From an uncultured Collinsella sp. (lineage in GTDB: Bacteria; Actinomycetota; Coriobacteriia; Coriobacteriales; Coriobacteriaceae), in the NCBI GenBank assembly GCA_902495355.1, contig CABUWV010000001.1, positions 124,001 to 188,000 of the forward strand: 64,000 nucleotides of DNA, written 5' to 3'. The stretch's first letter is position 1. The number at the start of each line of letters is the position of its first letter. The position numbers and the translations under genes were made by a program. Below the pieces are notes generated by a model that worked only from the letters and a program-made list of their open reading frames with translations, was not told the origin of the DNA and ran no database searches. Positions 1 to 9,091 of this stretch are shown in pieces.

Positions 1-873
1 GGCATCGAGCACGCTATTTTGCACCTGCTCTACAGCCGCTTCTTTACCAAGGCACTGCGCGACCTGGGCCTGCTGAGCGTGGACGAGCCCTTCACCAACC
101 TGCTGTGCCAGGGCATGGTCAAGGACGAGAACGGCGACACCATGTCCAAGTCCAAGGGCAACGTCGTGCCCCCGAGCTCGGTCATCGAGCCTTACGGTGC
201 CGACACCATGCGTCTGGCGATCCTGTTTATCGCCCCGCCCGAGAAGGACTTCGACTGGGATCCCAAGGCCGTCGAGGGCGCTAACCGCTTTATCAAGCGC
301 GCCTGGCGTATCGTTTGGCAGCTCGTCCAGTCCGGCGATGCCAACGTGGCCTTCGACAAGTCCGTGCTCGGCGAGACCGCGATGAAGCTCTACCGTGAGC
401 GTCACCGCACCATCGCCAAGTGCACCGAGGACTTCGATCGCGGCCAGTTCAACACCGCGATCTCGGCCGTCATGGAGCTCGTCAACGCGGCGAGCGCCTA
501 CCTCAACGCCACCGAGGGTGCTGACCGCGACAAGGCCCTGTGCTACGGCGTGGCCAAGGACATCGTGAGCGTCCTGGCGCCCATCTGCCCGTTCTGGGCC
601 GACGAGCTGTGGCACGAGGCGCTCGGCTGCGAGGGCAACGCTTACACCGCCGCCTGGCCCGAGTTCGACCTGGCCGAGTCCATCGAGGACACGGTGCAGA
701 TCGTCGTCCAGGTACTCGGCAAGGTCCGTGGCCGCATCGACGTGGCCCGCGATGCCTCCAACGAGGAAATGCAGGCTGCCGCCGAGACCGCCGTCGCCAA
801 GTGGCTCGACGGCAAGACGGTCGTCAAGGCCATCTGCGTGCCCGGCAAGCTGGTCAACCTGGTGGTCAAGTAA
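1..873 (+). CDS. leuS: Leucyl-tRNA synthetase, C-terminal part (5' end outside window)
   Basis: Charges tRNA-Leu with leucine in the cytoplasm. The reading frame is open from base 1, so this is the 3' part of a gene that begins upstream. The visible part starts with the class I synthetase core near [14 protein letters not shown]. It then carries the KMSKS signature as MSKSKGNVV at about 137-165, which binds ATP. The helical anticodon-binding domain and a small C-terminal domain ending VNLVVK follow. These features fit the E. coli-type LeuRS, not a Val or Ile enzyme. The stop TAA at 871-873 is followed by a strong terminator, so this gene ends its own transcription unit before rimP. Confidence 0.95.
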   Translation, partial: GIEHAILHLLYSRFFTKALRDLGLLSVDEPFTNLLCQGMVKDENGDTMSKSKGNVVPPSSVIEPYGADTMRLAILFIAPPEKDFDWDPKAVEGANRFIKRAWRIVWQLVQSGDANVAFDKSVLGETAMKLYRERHRTIAKCTEDFDRGQFNTAISAVMELVNAASAYLNATEGADRDKALCYGVAKDIVSVLAPICPFWADELWHEALGCEGNAYTAAWPEFDLAESIEDTVQIVVQVLGKVRGRIDVARDASNEEMQAAAETAVAKWLDGKTVVKAICVPGKLVNLVVK

Positions 874-900
874 GCATTGCGCGCTTAACTGACGCATAAA

Positions 901-938
901 AGACGAGGGGCGATCCGATTGGGTCGTCCCTCGTTTTT
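901..938 (+). terminator. Rho-independent terminator of leuS
   Basis: ACGAGGG (903-909) and CGA pair with TCG and CCCTCGT across a short loop, with single-base bulges, and a TTTTT run ends at 938. It begins about 28 bases after the leuS stop. Confidence 0.85.
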
Positions 939-1024
939 CATGTACCTGCCCTGATGTCTGCGGTCAATTGTCCTATTCTTGTGGAGAAGCTGTGCGCACG
1001 CTGACCTGCAGATTCGTACTGTGC

Positions 1025-1053
1025 TTGCACGTTTTCGCAGGTATTGGTATAGT
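1025..1053 (+). promoter_or_regulatory. Promoter of the rimP-nusA-infB operon
   Basis: A -35 box TTGCAC (1025-1030) and a -10 box TATAGT (1048-1053) are separated by exactly 17 bases, close to the sigma-70 consensus. Transcription would start near 1060. That leaves a leader of about 70 bases which contains the hairpin at 1081-1111. Confidence 0.75.
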
Positions 1054-1080
1054 TTGCTTGCAAATGAAGTAGTAATTGAA

Positions 1081-1111
1081 AGAAGTGGGGTTTCGGCCCC
1101 GCTTCTTTTTT
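1081..1111 (+). terminator. Leader attenuator hairpin before rimP
   Basis: AGAAGTGGGG (1081-1090) pairs with CCCCGCTTCT (1097-1106), a 10 bp stem with one G-U pair and a six-base loop, followed by a run of T to 1111. It lies between the promoter at 1025-1053 and the rimP ribosome binding site. It can therefore only stop transcripts that have just started, which makes it an attenuator. What controls readthrough cannot be read from the sequence. Confidence 0.75.
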
Positions 1112-1131
1112 GTATGGATGGAGGTGCCGCA

Positions 1132-1626
1132 ATGGTCAAGACCAAGACCGAGCAGGCGATCATCGACGCGCTCGAGGCCGTCGCTCCCCAGCACGATGTC
1201 GATATTGTCGACGTTGAGCTCGTGGGCGCCACCAAGGCCCCCTGCGTGCGTGTGCGTATTGAGGGTGCCGAGGGTCAGAGCCTGTCGCTCAACGACGTCA
1301 CGGCCAATACCAAGTGGGTCGGCGACGTGATCGAGGAGCTCGACCCCATTTCTTCGAGCTACACGCTCGAGGTGTCGAGCCCGGGTATGGCGCGCCCGCT
1401 GCGCCGCCCGCGCGACTTTGCCCGTTTTGTGGGCGAGGACTGCGAGCTCACCTCCACCGCCACCGAGGGCCGTCGCAAGTACTCCGGCAAGATTGCCGCC
1501 GCGACCGAGACGAACGTGACCCTCGTGCTCGAGGATGGCGAGTCCGTCACCCTCGATTTCTGTGATGTTAAAAAGTGCAAGTTGAAGCCCACCTACGACT
1601 TCAAGCCCGCGAAGGAAGGAAACTAA
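1132..1626 (+). CDS. rimP: Ribosome maturation factor RimP
   Basis: Cytoplasmic 30S assembly factor. The 164-residue product has the two-domain RimP layout. The N-terminal alpha/beta domain contains DVDIVDVELVGA and the segment LEVSSPGMARPL, typical of the family. A C-terminal SH3-like barrel follows, ending CKLKPTYDF. The ATG at 1132 is chosen because GGAGGTG lies a few bases upstream. The open frame continues upstream to 979 but would cross the attenuator and promoter. It is the first gene of an operon with nusA, which starts two bases after the rimP stop. That is the usual neighbour and suggests coupled translation. Confidence 0.93.
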   Translation: MVKTKTEQAIIDALEAVAPQHDVDIVDVELVGATKAPCVRVRIEGAEGQSLSLNDVTANTKWVGDVIEELDPISSSYTLEVSSPGMARPLRRPRDFARFVGEDCELTSTATEGRRKYSGKIAAATETNVTLVLEDGESVTLDFCDVKKCKLKPTYDFKPAKEGN

Positions 1627-1627
1627 C

Positions 1628-2875
1628 ATGGCAGCATCCGACATGATGTCCGCCCTGATGGAGCTTTGCCAGGACAAGCACATCGACCAGCTCTACCTGA
1701 TCGACCGCCTGGAGCAGTCGCTCGCCAAGAGCTACGCCGAGATCCTGCATCTTGAGTGGGGCGCCAAGGTGACCATCGACCGCACCACCGGCAAGATCTA
1801 CGTCTACCGTCTGGAGCCGATCGACGATTCCATGGACGAGGAGGGCAACTTCACCGAGTTCGAGGAGATCGACGTCACCCCTAAGAACACGAGCCGCATC
1901 GCCGCCCAGCACGCCAAGGCCGAGATTAACGCCATCGTGCGCAACTCCGCCCGCGAGCAGATCTACGAGGAGTTCTCCGGCCGTATCGGTGACCTCATCA
2001 GCGGTACCGTGCTGCAGTCCACGCCCGACTTCACGATCGTCAAGATCCGCGATGGCGTCGAGGCCGAGCTGCCTCATTTTGACCAGCGTCGTTACGAGAA
2101 CGAGCGCAACGAGCGTCCGATGGGCGAGCGCTATCTGCACAACCAGCACATCAAGGCCGTGATCATCGACGTCCGCGACCCCAACTCCAACTTGCAGCCG
2201 GTTCGCGGCGAGCACAGCCGTCCGCCGATTGTCATCTCCCGTACCCACCCCGAGCTCATGCGTCGTCTGTTTGAGCAGGAGGTGCCCGAGATCTATGAGG
2301 GCACCGTCCAGATCAAGTCGATCGCCCGCGAGCCCGGCCAGCGCTCCAAGGTCGCCGTCCACTCGCTCGACGATCGCCTGGATCCCGTGGGCGCCTGCGT
2401 CGGCCCCAAGGGCAGCCGTGTCCGTGCTGTCGTAGGCGAGCTCCGCGGTGAGCGCGTCGACGTTATCCTGTGGGATGCCGATCCGGCCGTCTACGTCGCC
2501 AACGCCCTGTCGCCTGCCAAGGTCACCCGCGTCCTCATCGACGAGGAGAAGGCCTACGCCGGCGTCATTGTGCCCGACGACCAGCTTTCGCTCGCCATTG
2601 GCAAGGAGGGCCAGAACGCCCGCCTCGCCGCTCGCCTGACCGGCTGGCACATCGACATTAAGTCTGAGACCCTTGCCGCCGACATCCTCAAGAACGTCCC
2701 CGTTCACGAGGAGCCCGCCGCCGACCTGATCGGTGACGAGGAGGACGACGACGTCCGTCGCTGTGAGTACGTGTCCGAGGACGGCATCCAGTGTCGTAAC
2801 CAGGCCCGTCCCGGCTCCCGTTTCTGCGGTGTCCACGACACCGACGCCTTCGATGATGCGGAGGACCTGATCTAG
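1628..2875 (+). CDS. nusA: Transcription termination/antitermination protein NusA
   Basis: RNA polymerase-associated factor that modulates pausing, termination and antitermination. The 415-residue protein has the NusA N-terminal domain, an S1 domain at about 130-200 and two KH domains at about 200-345, with the signatures [12 protein letters not shown] and [15 protein letters not shown]. There is no E. coli-type acidic repeat pair. Instead the last ~40 residues follow an acidic linker (GDEEDDDV) and hold C379, C389, C400 and H403, a pattern that resembles a small zinc-binding finger. A ylxR gene, usual between nusA and infB in many Gram-positives, is absent here. Translation starts at ATG 1628 behind GAAGGAAAC. 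Confidence 0.93.
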   Translation: MAASDMMSALMELCQDKHIDQLYLIDRLEQSLAKSYAEILHLEWGAKVTIDRTTGKIYVYRLEPIDDSMDEEGNFTEFEEIDVTPKNTSRIAAQHAKAEINAIVRNSAREQIYEEFSGRIGDLISGTVLQSTPDFTIVKIRDGVEAELPHFDQRRYENERNERPMGERYLHNQHIKAVIIDVRDPNSNLQPVRGEHSRPPIVISRTHPELMRRLFEQEVPEIYEGTVQIKSIAREPGQRSKVAVHSLDDRLDPVGACVGPKGSRVRAVVGELRGERVDVILWDADPAVYVANALSPAKVTRVLIDEEKAYAGVIVPDDQLSLAIGKEGQNARLAARLTGWHIDIKSETLAADILKNVPVHEEPAADLIGDEEDDDVRRCEYVSEDGIQCRNQARPGSRFCGVHDTDAFDDAEDLI

Positions 2876-2966
2876 CGCGCGGTCGCGCCGGACAGGCCCC
2901 GGCGCATCTCCCACGCTCGTTCAGTCTCTAGGCACCCAAGGTGCCAGAAAGGGTAGGTGAAGTCAT

Positions 2967-5681
2967 ATGGCAAAAGTCCGTGTGTCCACCCTGGCCAAAG
3001 AGTTCGGCATGACCTCCAAGGAACTGATGGGTCATCTCGCCGAAATGAAGATTCCCGCTAAGTCCGCTTCCTCCGCGCTGGAGGACGCCTACGTCGCCAT
3101 GGTCCGCAAGCAGCTCGCCTCGGTGATCGAGGCCCGCGCCAAGGAAGTCGAGGCCGCCAAGCAGGCCGAGGAGGAGGCAGCCGCCGCCGAGGAGGCAGCG
3201 CGCGCTGCCGAGGCCGAGCGCGAGCGCATCGCCGCCGAGAAGGCACGCGAGGAGGAGCGCCGCCAGTTCGCCGCCGCCCAGGCTGCCGAGGAGGCCGCCC
3301 GCGCTGAGGCCGAGGCCAAGAAGAAGGCCGAGCAGGAGCGCCTTGCCCGCGAGAAGGAGGAGGCTGCCCGCGAGGCCCAGCGCCGCGCCGTCCCCGCTTC
3401 CGACTCCGGTTCGCGCTTCCGTTCGCTGCTCGACCAGATCGCCGCACAGGAGACCGTGCTCAAGGAGAAGAAGGACGCCGAGGCGAAGGCCAAGGCCGAG
3501 CGCGCCTCCGAGCGCGGCAACCGTCGTGGCGGCAACAACGACCGTCGCGGTGGCCGTCGTAACGATCGCAACGCCTCCGAGAGCAACTCCGATCGCAACG
3601 CCTCCGAGAGCCGTCCGCACAGCCATCGCACCAACGCCAGCAACAACGTCGCTGCCGGCATGGACTTCCCCAACCCCGACAAGCAGGGCAAGGGCAAGAA
3701 GCGCAAAGGCGGTCACGGCAACGATGAGGACCACTACAGCCGCATGGCGCGTGAGGCCGAGGAGTACAGCCGCGAGAAGGTGCTCGAGGAGGCCCGCGCC
3801 GCCGTCGAGGAGGCCTCTCGCGAGTCCACCGGTCGCCGCAAGAAGCGCAAGGAGAAGCGCGAGCGCGAGGCTGCTAAGGCTCAGGAGGAGCGCAAGATTG
3901 AGGAGGCGCTGGCCCAGGGCGTGAACCCCGAGGAACTCGACGCCATCAAGGTCTCCCAGGGCGTTACCGTCCAGGAGCTCGCCGAGGCGCTCGACGTTCC
4001 GGCCAACGACATCATCAAGCGCCTGTTCCTGCTAGGCACGCCGCTCACCATGACGCAGTCCATGTCCGACGACCTCGTCGAGCTCGTTGCCGACGACCTT
4101 GGCCGTCAGATCAAGATCATCACCCCCGAGGAGGAGAACACCTTCTCGTTCTACGACGATCCCGCCGACCTTAAGCCCCGCGCCCCGGTCGTCACCGTCA
4201 TGGGTCACGTCGACCACGGCAAGACGAGCCTGCTCGACGCCATCCGTCACACCGGCGTCGCTGCCGGCGAGGCGGGCGGCATTACCCAGGCCATCGGCGC
4301 TTCGCAGGTCATGATCAACGACCGCAAGATCACCTTCATCGATACCCCGGGCCACGCCACCTTTACGGCTATGCGTGCCCGCGGCGCCAAGGTGACCGAC
4401 ATCGTCATCCTGATTGTCGCCGCCGACGACGGCGTCATGCCCCAGACCGTCGAGTCGATCAACCACGCCAGGGCCGCCGGTGTTCCCATCGTCGTTGCCG
4501 TCAACAAGATCGATAAGCCCGGCGCCAACCCCGACCGCGTGCGCCAGGAGCTCACCGAGTACGGCGTCATCCCCGAGGAGTGGGGCGGACAGAACATGTT
4601 CGTCAACATCTCGGCTAAGCAGAAGATCGGCATCGACGACCTGCTCGAGACCGTGCTGCTTCAGGCCGACGTGCTCGAGCTCAAGGCCAACCCCGACACC
4701 TTTGCCTCCGGCAACGTCCTCGAGGCCAAGCTCGACAAGGGCCGCGGTTCGGTTGCCACGGTGCTCGTGACCCGCGGTACCCTGCACGTGGGCGATACGC
4801 TGGTCGCCGGCCTTACCTACGGCCGCGTTCGCGCCATGCTCGACCCCAAGGGTAACGCCGTCACCGAGGCCGGCCCCTCCGACGCCGTCGAGATCCTGGG
4901 CCTGCAGTCTGTGCCTAATGCCGGCGACGAGTTCCGCGTGTTCGAGGACGAGCGCGAGGCTCGCGCCCTGGCCGATGAGCGTTCGCTCAAAGCCCGTATC
5001 GAGGAGCAGAGCCGCGTGAAGCACGTCACGCTCGAGAACCTCTTCGAGACCATCGCCGACGCCGAGGTCAAGGAGCTCAACCTGATCATCAAGGCCGACG
5101 TTCAGGGTTCCATCGAGGCTCTTCAGGACTCGCTCGACAAGATGGATCAGTCCGAGGTCCGCATCAACACGATCCATTCCGCCGTCGGTGCCATCAACGA
5201 GACCGACGTCGTCCTGGCCGACGCCTCCAACGCCATTATCATCGGCTTTGGCGTGCGTCCCGATGGCAAGGCCCGCTCCGCTGCCGAGCGTGAGGGCGTC
5301 GAGATTCGTTGCTACGACGTTATCTATAAGTGCCTCGAGGAGCTCGACGCTGCCCGTATCGGCATGCTCAAGCCCACCGAGGTCGAGGTCTCCACAGGTA
5401 CCGCGACCGTCCTGGATACCTTTAAGGTGCCCAAAGTCGGTATCGCCGCTGGTGTCCGCGTGGAGGAGGGCGAGATCGCCGCGACCGATTCCGTGCGCCT
5501 GGTGCGTGACGGCATCGTGGTCTTCAACGGCAAGATCGCCTCGATGCGCCACTACAAGGACGAGGCCAAGAGTCTCAAGAGCGGTTCCGAGGGCGGCATT
5601 GGCCTGGAGAACTTCCAGGACATCAAGCCCGGCGACCAGATCGAGGGTTACCGCATCGACCAGGTTGCCCGTACCGAGTAG
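2967..5681 (+). CDS. infB: Translation initiation factor IF-2
   Basis: GTPase that brings initiator tRNA to the 30S subunit. It is 904 residues long, with a long N-terminal extension. An IF2_N domain (1-50) is followed by an Ala/Glu/Arg-rich, predicted coiled-coil and basic region to about 300 that includes Arg/Asn/Ser stretches, then a second IF2_N-like segment. The G domain starts at GHVDHGKT (413-420) and keeps DTPGH and NKID. Domains II to IV follow to the C-terminus QVARTE. The start ATG at 2967 is preceded by an AAAGGGTAGG-type ribosome binding site. The 91 bases after nusA show no terminator, so co-transcription is likely. Confidence 0.95.
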   Translation: MAKVRVSTLAKEFGMTSKELMGHLAEMKIPAKSASSALEDAYVAMVRKQLASVIEARAKEVEAAKQAEEEAAAAEEAARAAEAERERIAAEKAREEERRQFAAAQAAEEAARAEAEAKKKAEQERLAREKEEAAREAQRRAVPASDSGSRFRSLLDQIAAQETVLKEKKDAEAKAKAERASERGNRRGGNNDRRGGRRNDRNASESNSDRNASESRPHSHRTNASNNVAAGMDFPNPDKQGKGKKRKGGHGNDEDHYSRMAREAEEYSREKVLEEARAAVEEASRESTGRRKKRKEKREREAAKAQEERKIEEALAQGVNPEELDAIKVSQGVTVQELAEALDVPANDIIKRLFLLGTPLTMTQSMSDDLVELVADDLGRQIKIITPEEENTFSFYDDPADLKPRAPVVTVMGHVDHGKTSLLDAIRHTGVAAGEAGGITQAIGASQVMINDRKITFIDTPGHATFTAMRARGAKVTDIVILIVAADDGVMPQTVESINHARAAGVPIVVAVNKIDKPGANPDRVRQELTEYGVIPEEWGGQNMFVNISAKQKIGIDDLLETVLLQADVLELKANPDTFASGNVLEAKLDKGRGSVATVLVTRGTLHVGDTLVAGLTYGRVRAMLDPKGNAVTEAGPSDAVEILGLQSVPNAGDEFRVFEDEREARALADERSLKARIEEQSRVKHVTLENLFETIADAEVKELNLIIKADVQGSIEALQDSLDKMDQSEVRINTIHSAVGAINETDVVLADASNAIIIGFGVRPDGKARSAAEREGVEIRCYDVIYKCLEELDAARIGMLKPTEVEVSTGTATVLDTFKVPKVGIAAGVRVEEGEIAATDSVRLVRDGIVVFNGKIASMRHYKDEAKSLKSGSEGGIGLENFQDIKPGDQIEGYRIDQVARTE

Positions 5682-5692
5682 GGGGTAGCGCT

Positions 5693-6103
5693 ATGAAGCA
5701 AACGCAGGCAACCCGCCGTTTGGGCGAGCAGCTCCGCGAGAAGCTCGGTTATATCCTGCTCTTTGAGGTTTCCGATCCGCGTCTCGACCTGGTCACCCTG
5801 ACCGCGGTCGAGGTCGCGGTGGACCGTTCGTTCGCGCGCGTGTACGTGTCGTGCGATGCGAGCCGCTACGATGAGGTCATGGAGGCGCTTGCAAGCGCCA
5901 AGGGCCGTATTCGCAGCCTGTTGGCTCGCTCGCTCGATTGGCGCGTCACGCCCGAGCTCGATTTTCGCATCGATCGCTCGACCGATGAGGCCGAGCGCAT
6001 CACGCGTGCGCTGGAAAACGTTCCGGCCACGCTTGCGATCGAAAAGGACGAGGACGGCTATCCAATTGCGGATGCCGCCCAGGAGGCAGCTTTAGATGAC
6101 TAA
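5693..6103 (+). CDS. rbfA: Ribosome-binding factor A
   Basis: Small KH-fold protein that acts in late 30S maturation by binding 16S rRNA. The 136-residue product starts with the family-typical MKQTQATRRLGEQLREKL and contains VSDPRLDLVTLTAVEV and the region DFRIDRSTDEAERI. The ATG at 5693 follows AGGGGGT. The gene lies 11 bases after infB and overlaps the next gene by 8 bases. This fits the conserved infB-rbfA-nrnA-truB order and translational coupling. Confidence 0.94.
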   Translation: MKQTQATRRLGEQLREKLGYILLFEVSDPRLDLVTLTAVEVAVDRSFARVYVSCDASRYDEVMEALASAKGRIRSLLARSLDWRVTPELDFRIDRSTDEAERITRALENVPATLAIEKDEDGYPIADAAQEAALDD

Positions 6104-7139
6104 TTCCGCCGATCTCGCCTCGTGCGAGTCTGCAGATATTAAACGACGCATCCTCGAGCTCATCGAGGGTGCGTCCTCCATTGCGATCTCGGGTCACACC
6201 TCTCCCGACGGCGATGCCCTGGGCTCCGTGTTGGGCCTGGGCCTTTCGCTTATGAAGGTGTTCCCCGACAAGGACATCGCCCTGCTGCTGGCAGACGACG
6301 ATCCTGTTCCGCGCATCTACCGTTTTATGGAGGGCGCCGATCTGCTGGTGCCGGCATCTGCCTACACCGGCAACCCGGACCTGTTCATTTCAGTAGACGT
6401 GCCGGTCGTCGAGCGCCTCAATAATTCTGCCGAGGTGTTGCGTCGATCGGCTCACGTGGCGTGCTTTGACCATCACCCGGCGCGCGAGGAGTTTGCCGAG
6501 GTCAGCCTTAGGTGCGTCAATGCCGCTGCTTGTGCCATGATCATTGACCGCTTTTTGGCCGATTGTGGCATTACCGCAAGCGACAGCATCGCCACCTGCC
6601 TGCTGTGCGGCCTGGTCACCGATACCGGTCGTTTTCAGTATCAGAATGCCGATGCCGCAGCATTTCATGCTGCTTCGCGTCTGGTGGCGCACGGTGCCGA
6701 TCCGGCGCGCGTCGCGCTCGAGGTCTATCAGAGCATGCGTGTCGAGTTCTTGCACCTCAAGTCCATCGTCATGGGTCGCATCAAGACAGTCGCGCACGGG
6801 CGCGTGGCGTATAGCTACGCCTACGAGAGCGACCTTAAGGACTGCGGCGTCACCTCGGACGAGTGCGACGGCCTGGTCGATGTGGTGCGCGCGGTGATGG
6901 GCGTCGAGGTCTGCCTGTTCCTTAAGGGCATCGAGGGCGATACCAAGGTGCGCGGCAACCTGCGCTCCAAGGGCGAACTTGATGTTTCCGAGATTGCGGC
7001 CAACTTTGGCGGAGGTGGGCACCACGCTGCCGCCGGCTTTACCAACGCCGGAACGATTTCCGAGACGCTCACCGCGGCACTTCCCATGCTGGCCGAGCTG
7101 GTAGGGGAGGATCCCGCTTCGGTGACCGTCGAGCTCTAA
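6096..7139 (+). CDS. nrnA: DHH-family phosphoesterase, NrnA-like (nanoRNase/pAp phosphatase)
   Basis: Predicted manganese-dependent phosphoesterase that degrades very short RNA and possibly 3'-phosphoadenosine 5'-phosphate. The 347 residues carry the DHH-domain motifs HTSPDGDALGS near 32-42, DVPVVERL and DHHPAREEF. The C-terminal DHHA1 domain has GGGGHHAAAGF near 306-316. Length and motif order match the Bacillus NrnA/Mycobacterium bifunctional family. It starts at ATG 6096 within the end of rbfA, with AGGAGG just upstream. The position between rbfA and truB is conserved in Gram-positives. Exact substrate preference cannot be decided from the sequence. Confidence 0.88.
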   Translation: MTNSADLASCESADIKRRILELIEGASSIAISGHTSPDGDALGSVLGLGLSLMKVFPDKDIALLLADDDPVPRIYRFMEGADLLVPASAYTGNPDLFISVDVPVVERLNNSAEVLRRSAHVACFDHHPAREEFAEVSLRCVNAAACAMIIDRFLADCGITASDSIATCLLCGLVTDTGRFQYQNADAAAFHAASRLVAHGADPARVALEVYQSMRVEFLHLKSIVMGRIKTVAHGRVAYSYAYESDLKDCGVTSDECDGLVDVVRAVMGVEVCLFLKGIEGDTKVRGNLRSKGELDVSEIAANFGGGGHHAAAGFTNAGTISETLTAALPMLAELVGEDPASVTVEL

Positions 7140-7154
7140 CTTTTTGGATGGTAC

Positions 7155-8087
7155 ATGGCTCGTCGTACACCTTCTCAACTTAATCTGCTGCTCGCCGTCG
7201 ATAAGCCGGTGGGCTGCACGTCCCACGACGTGGTTTCGCAATGCCGACGCGCCCTCCATGAGCGGCGCGTCGGTCATGCCGGAACGCTCGACCCCATGGC
7301 ATCGGGTGTCATGGTGGTGGGCGTGGGCCAGGCAACGCGTCTGCTGGGCATGCTCACGCTCGATACCAAAAGCTACGTCGCCGACATCTCGTTTGGCGTC
7401 GAGACCAATACCGATGATGCGGAAGGCGAGGCTGTCCGCACAGTGCCCATTGCCGCCGACCTGCGCGATCCGGCCTATGCCCGCGAGCGCCTGTCCGCCA
7501 TGCTGGGCCCGCAGATGCAGGTGCCTCCGGCGTTTTCGGCCATTTCGGTCAACGGCGTGCGCGCCTATAAGGCTGCGCGCGGGGGCAATGCCGTGTCACT
7601 GCCCCCGCGTCCGGTCGAGGTGTACTCCGCCGACCTGATTGCCGTGGGCGGCGAGGACGACGTTTGCGTTTGGACCGTGGCGTTTTCGGTGAGTAAGGGC
7701 ACCTATATCCGTGCGCTCGCTCGCGACCTGGGTCGTGCCTGCGACAACGCGGCGCATATTTCTGCATTGCGCCGTACGGCCTCCGGTGTTGTTTCCATCG
7801 GTGCCTGCCATGCGGTCGAGGAACTTTCTGCCGAGTCCGCTGCCGGCTTTGCCTTAGATCCCATTGCGGCGCTTGGCGCCACGCGCGTCGACTTGCCGGG
7901 TAATCTTGCCGACGATCTGCTGTGCGGACGTCGTATTCCTATTGAGCGCGCGCTTGCGGGCTTCGATGCCTCGAAGGCGCCGTTTGCGCTGGTGCTCGAT
8001 GGCGGGCTCAAGGCGCTTGCCCGTATCGAGGGCGGTCGCTTTGTTATGGAGCATGTCTTTCCGCAGGCGATCGGCGGTGTTCGATGA
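7155..8087 (+). CDS. truB: tRNA pseudouridine(55) synthase TruB
   Basis: Makes pseudouridine 55 in the T-loop of tRNAs. The 310-residue protein begins with the family motif LLLAVDKPVGCTSHDVV. It keeps the catalytic loop GHAGTLDPMASG, with the nucleophile at D46, and later has FSVSKGTYIRALARDLG. The C-terminal part is a PUA-like extension. The start ATG at 7155 lies 15 bases after the nrnA stop with a weak GGATGG upstream. The stop overlaps the ribF start (ATGATG), so the two are probably translationally coupled. Confidence 0.94.
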   Translation: MARRTPSQLNLLLAVDKPVGCTSHDVVSQCRRALHERRVGHAGTLDPMASGVMVVGVGQATRLLGMLTLDTKSYVADISFGVETNTDDAEGEAVRTVPIAADLRDPAYARERLSAMLGPQMQVPPAFSAISVNGVRAYKAARGGNAVSLPPRPVEVYSADLIAVGGEDDVCVWTVAFSVSKGTYIRALARDLGRACDNAAHISALRRTASGVVSIGACHAVEELSAESAAGFALDPIAALGATRVDLPGNLADDLLCGRRIPIERALAGFDASKAPFALVLDGGLKALARIEGGRFVMEHVFPQAIGGVR

Positions 8088-9091
8088 TGCTGGCCTCCCA
8101 CGAGCTCGCGCGTATTTTTTTCGCGGGCGAGTCGGATGAGGCCCGCATAGTCGCCGCCGATGCATTTGATGATTGCGCTTGCCTGGGCGCCGCGTCTATC
8201 GCCATCGGCGTGTTCGATGGCGTGCATCGGGGGCATCGCGAACTGATCGACGCGGTCGTTCGCGATGCGCGCGCCCGTGGCTGCAAGGCGGTCGTGGTCA
8301 CTTTCGATCCCGACCCGGACGTCGTGGTGAGTCCCTCGCCCGCTCAAAAACTGATGACGACGGCCGACCGTCTGCATGCCCTGGCTCTCACCGGGGTCGA
8401 TGCGGTCGTAGCCGTTCCCTTTACGCCCGCGGTGGCGGCTCTCGACCATGCGGGCTTTCTTAAGCTGCTGTCGCGCGTCGTCGATATCCGCTCGATCCGT
8501 GTGGGTAGCGACTTTAGGTTAGGCCGCGGCGGTGCCTCGGGTGTTGCCGAGACGCAGGCTTGGGGAGCCGAGCGCGGCGTTGACGTCTATGGCCACGAGC
8601 TGCTGTGCGTCGATGGGCAGACGATCTGCGCCACCCGTATTCGCCAGGAGCTCCGCCAGGGTCATGTTGAGCTTGCCGCCGAGCTGCTCGGCCGCCCGTA
8701 TATGCTGCGCGGTCTTGTTGCCGGTGGTCGTCACCAGGGCTCCGACATGGGTTTTCCCACGGCAAACATTCAGGTGCCTGAGGGCATTCAGGTGCCTGCC
8801 GATGGCGTTTATGAGGGCCTGGTGCTGGTCGACGATACCGTATGGCCCGCCGCCGTCAACGTGGGCCTGCCGCCGACGTATGCCGATGATGCCGCCTCGG
8901 CGCATCTCGAGGCCAACTTGATCGGGTATGCGGGCGACCTGTACGGCGCCTCGGTGTCGCTGGCGTTTACGCGTTGGCTGCGCCCGTCGCGCGTGTTCGA
9001 TTCGCTGGACGAGCTTATCGCGACGGTCGAGGGTAATATTGACGATATCCGTCATCATTTGGGTGAGCAGGGGGTGAGCATCCGTGATTAG
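8084..9091 (+). CDS. ribF: Bifunctional riboflavin kinase / FAD synthetase
   Basis: Converts riboflavin to FMN and then FAD. The N-terminal nucleotidyltransferase domain shows IGVFDGVHRGHRELI near 44-58 and GSDFRLGRGGASG. The C-terminal riboflavin kinase domain (about 195-320) has the GxxxGxxxGFPTAN motif, read as GGRHQGSDMGFPTANI, and a conserved NVGLPPTY stretch. Length (335) is slightly long because of about 35 extra N-terminal residues. ATG 8084 overlaps the truB stop; an in-frame ATG at 8087 is an alternative start. Its end overlaps dnaG by 8 bases. Confidence 0.94.
   Translation: MMLASHELARIFFAGESDEARIVAADAFDDCACLGAASIAIGVFDGVHRGHRELIDAVVRDARARGCKAVVVTFDPDPDVVVSPSPAQKLMTTADRLHALALTGVDAVVAVPFTPAVAALDHAGFLKLLSRVVDIRSIRVGSDFRLGRGGASGVAETQAWGAERGVDVYGHELLCVDGQTICATRIRQELRQGHVELAAELLGRPYMLRGLVAGGRHQGSDMGFPTANIQVPEGIQVPADGVYEGLVLVDDTVWPAAVNVGLPPTYADDAASAHLEANLIGYAGDLYGASVSLAFTRWLRPSRVFDSLDELIATVEGNIDDIRHHLGEQGVSIRD

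Noticed and set aside
4032..5552. Open frame of 506 codons on the minus strand
   Set aside because: Antisense shadow of infB; the infB frame carries all GTPase motifs.
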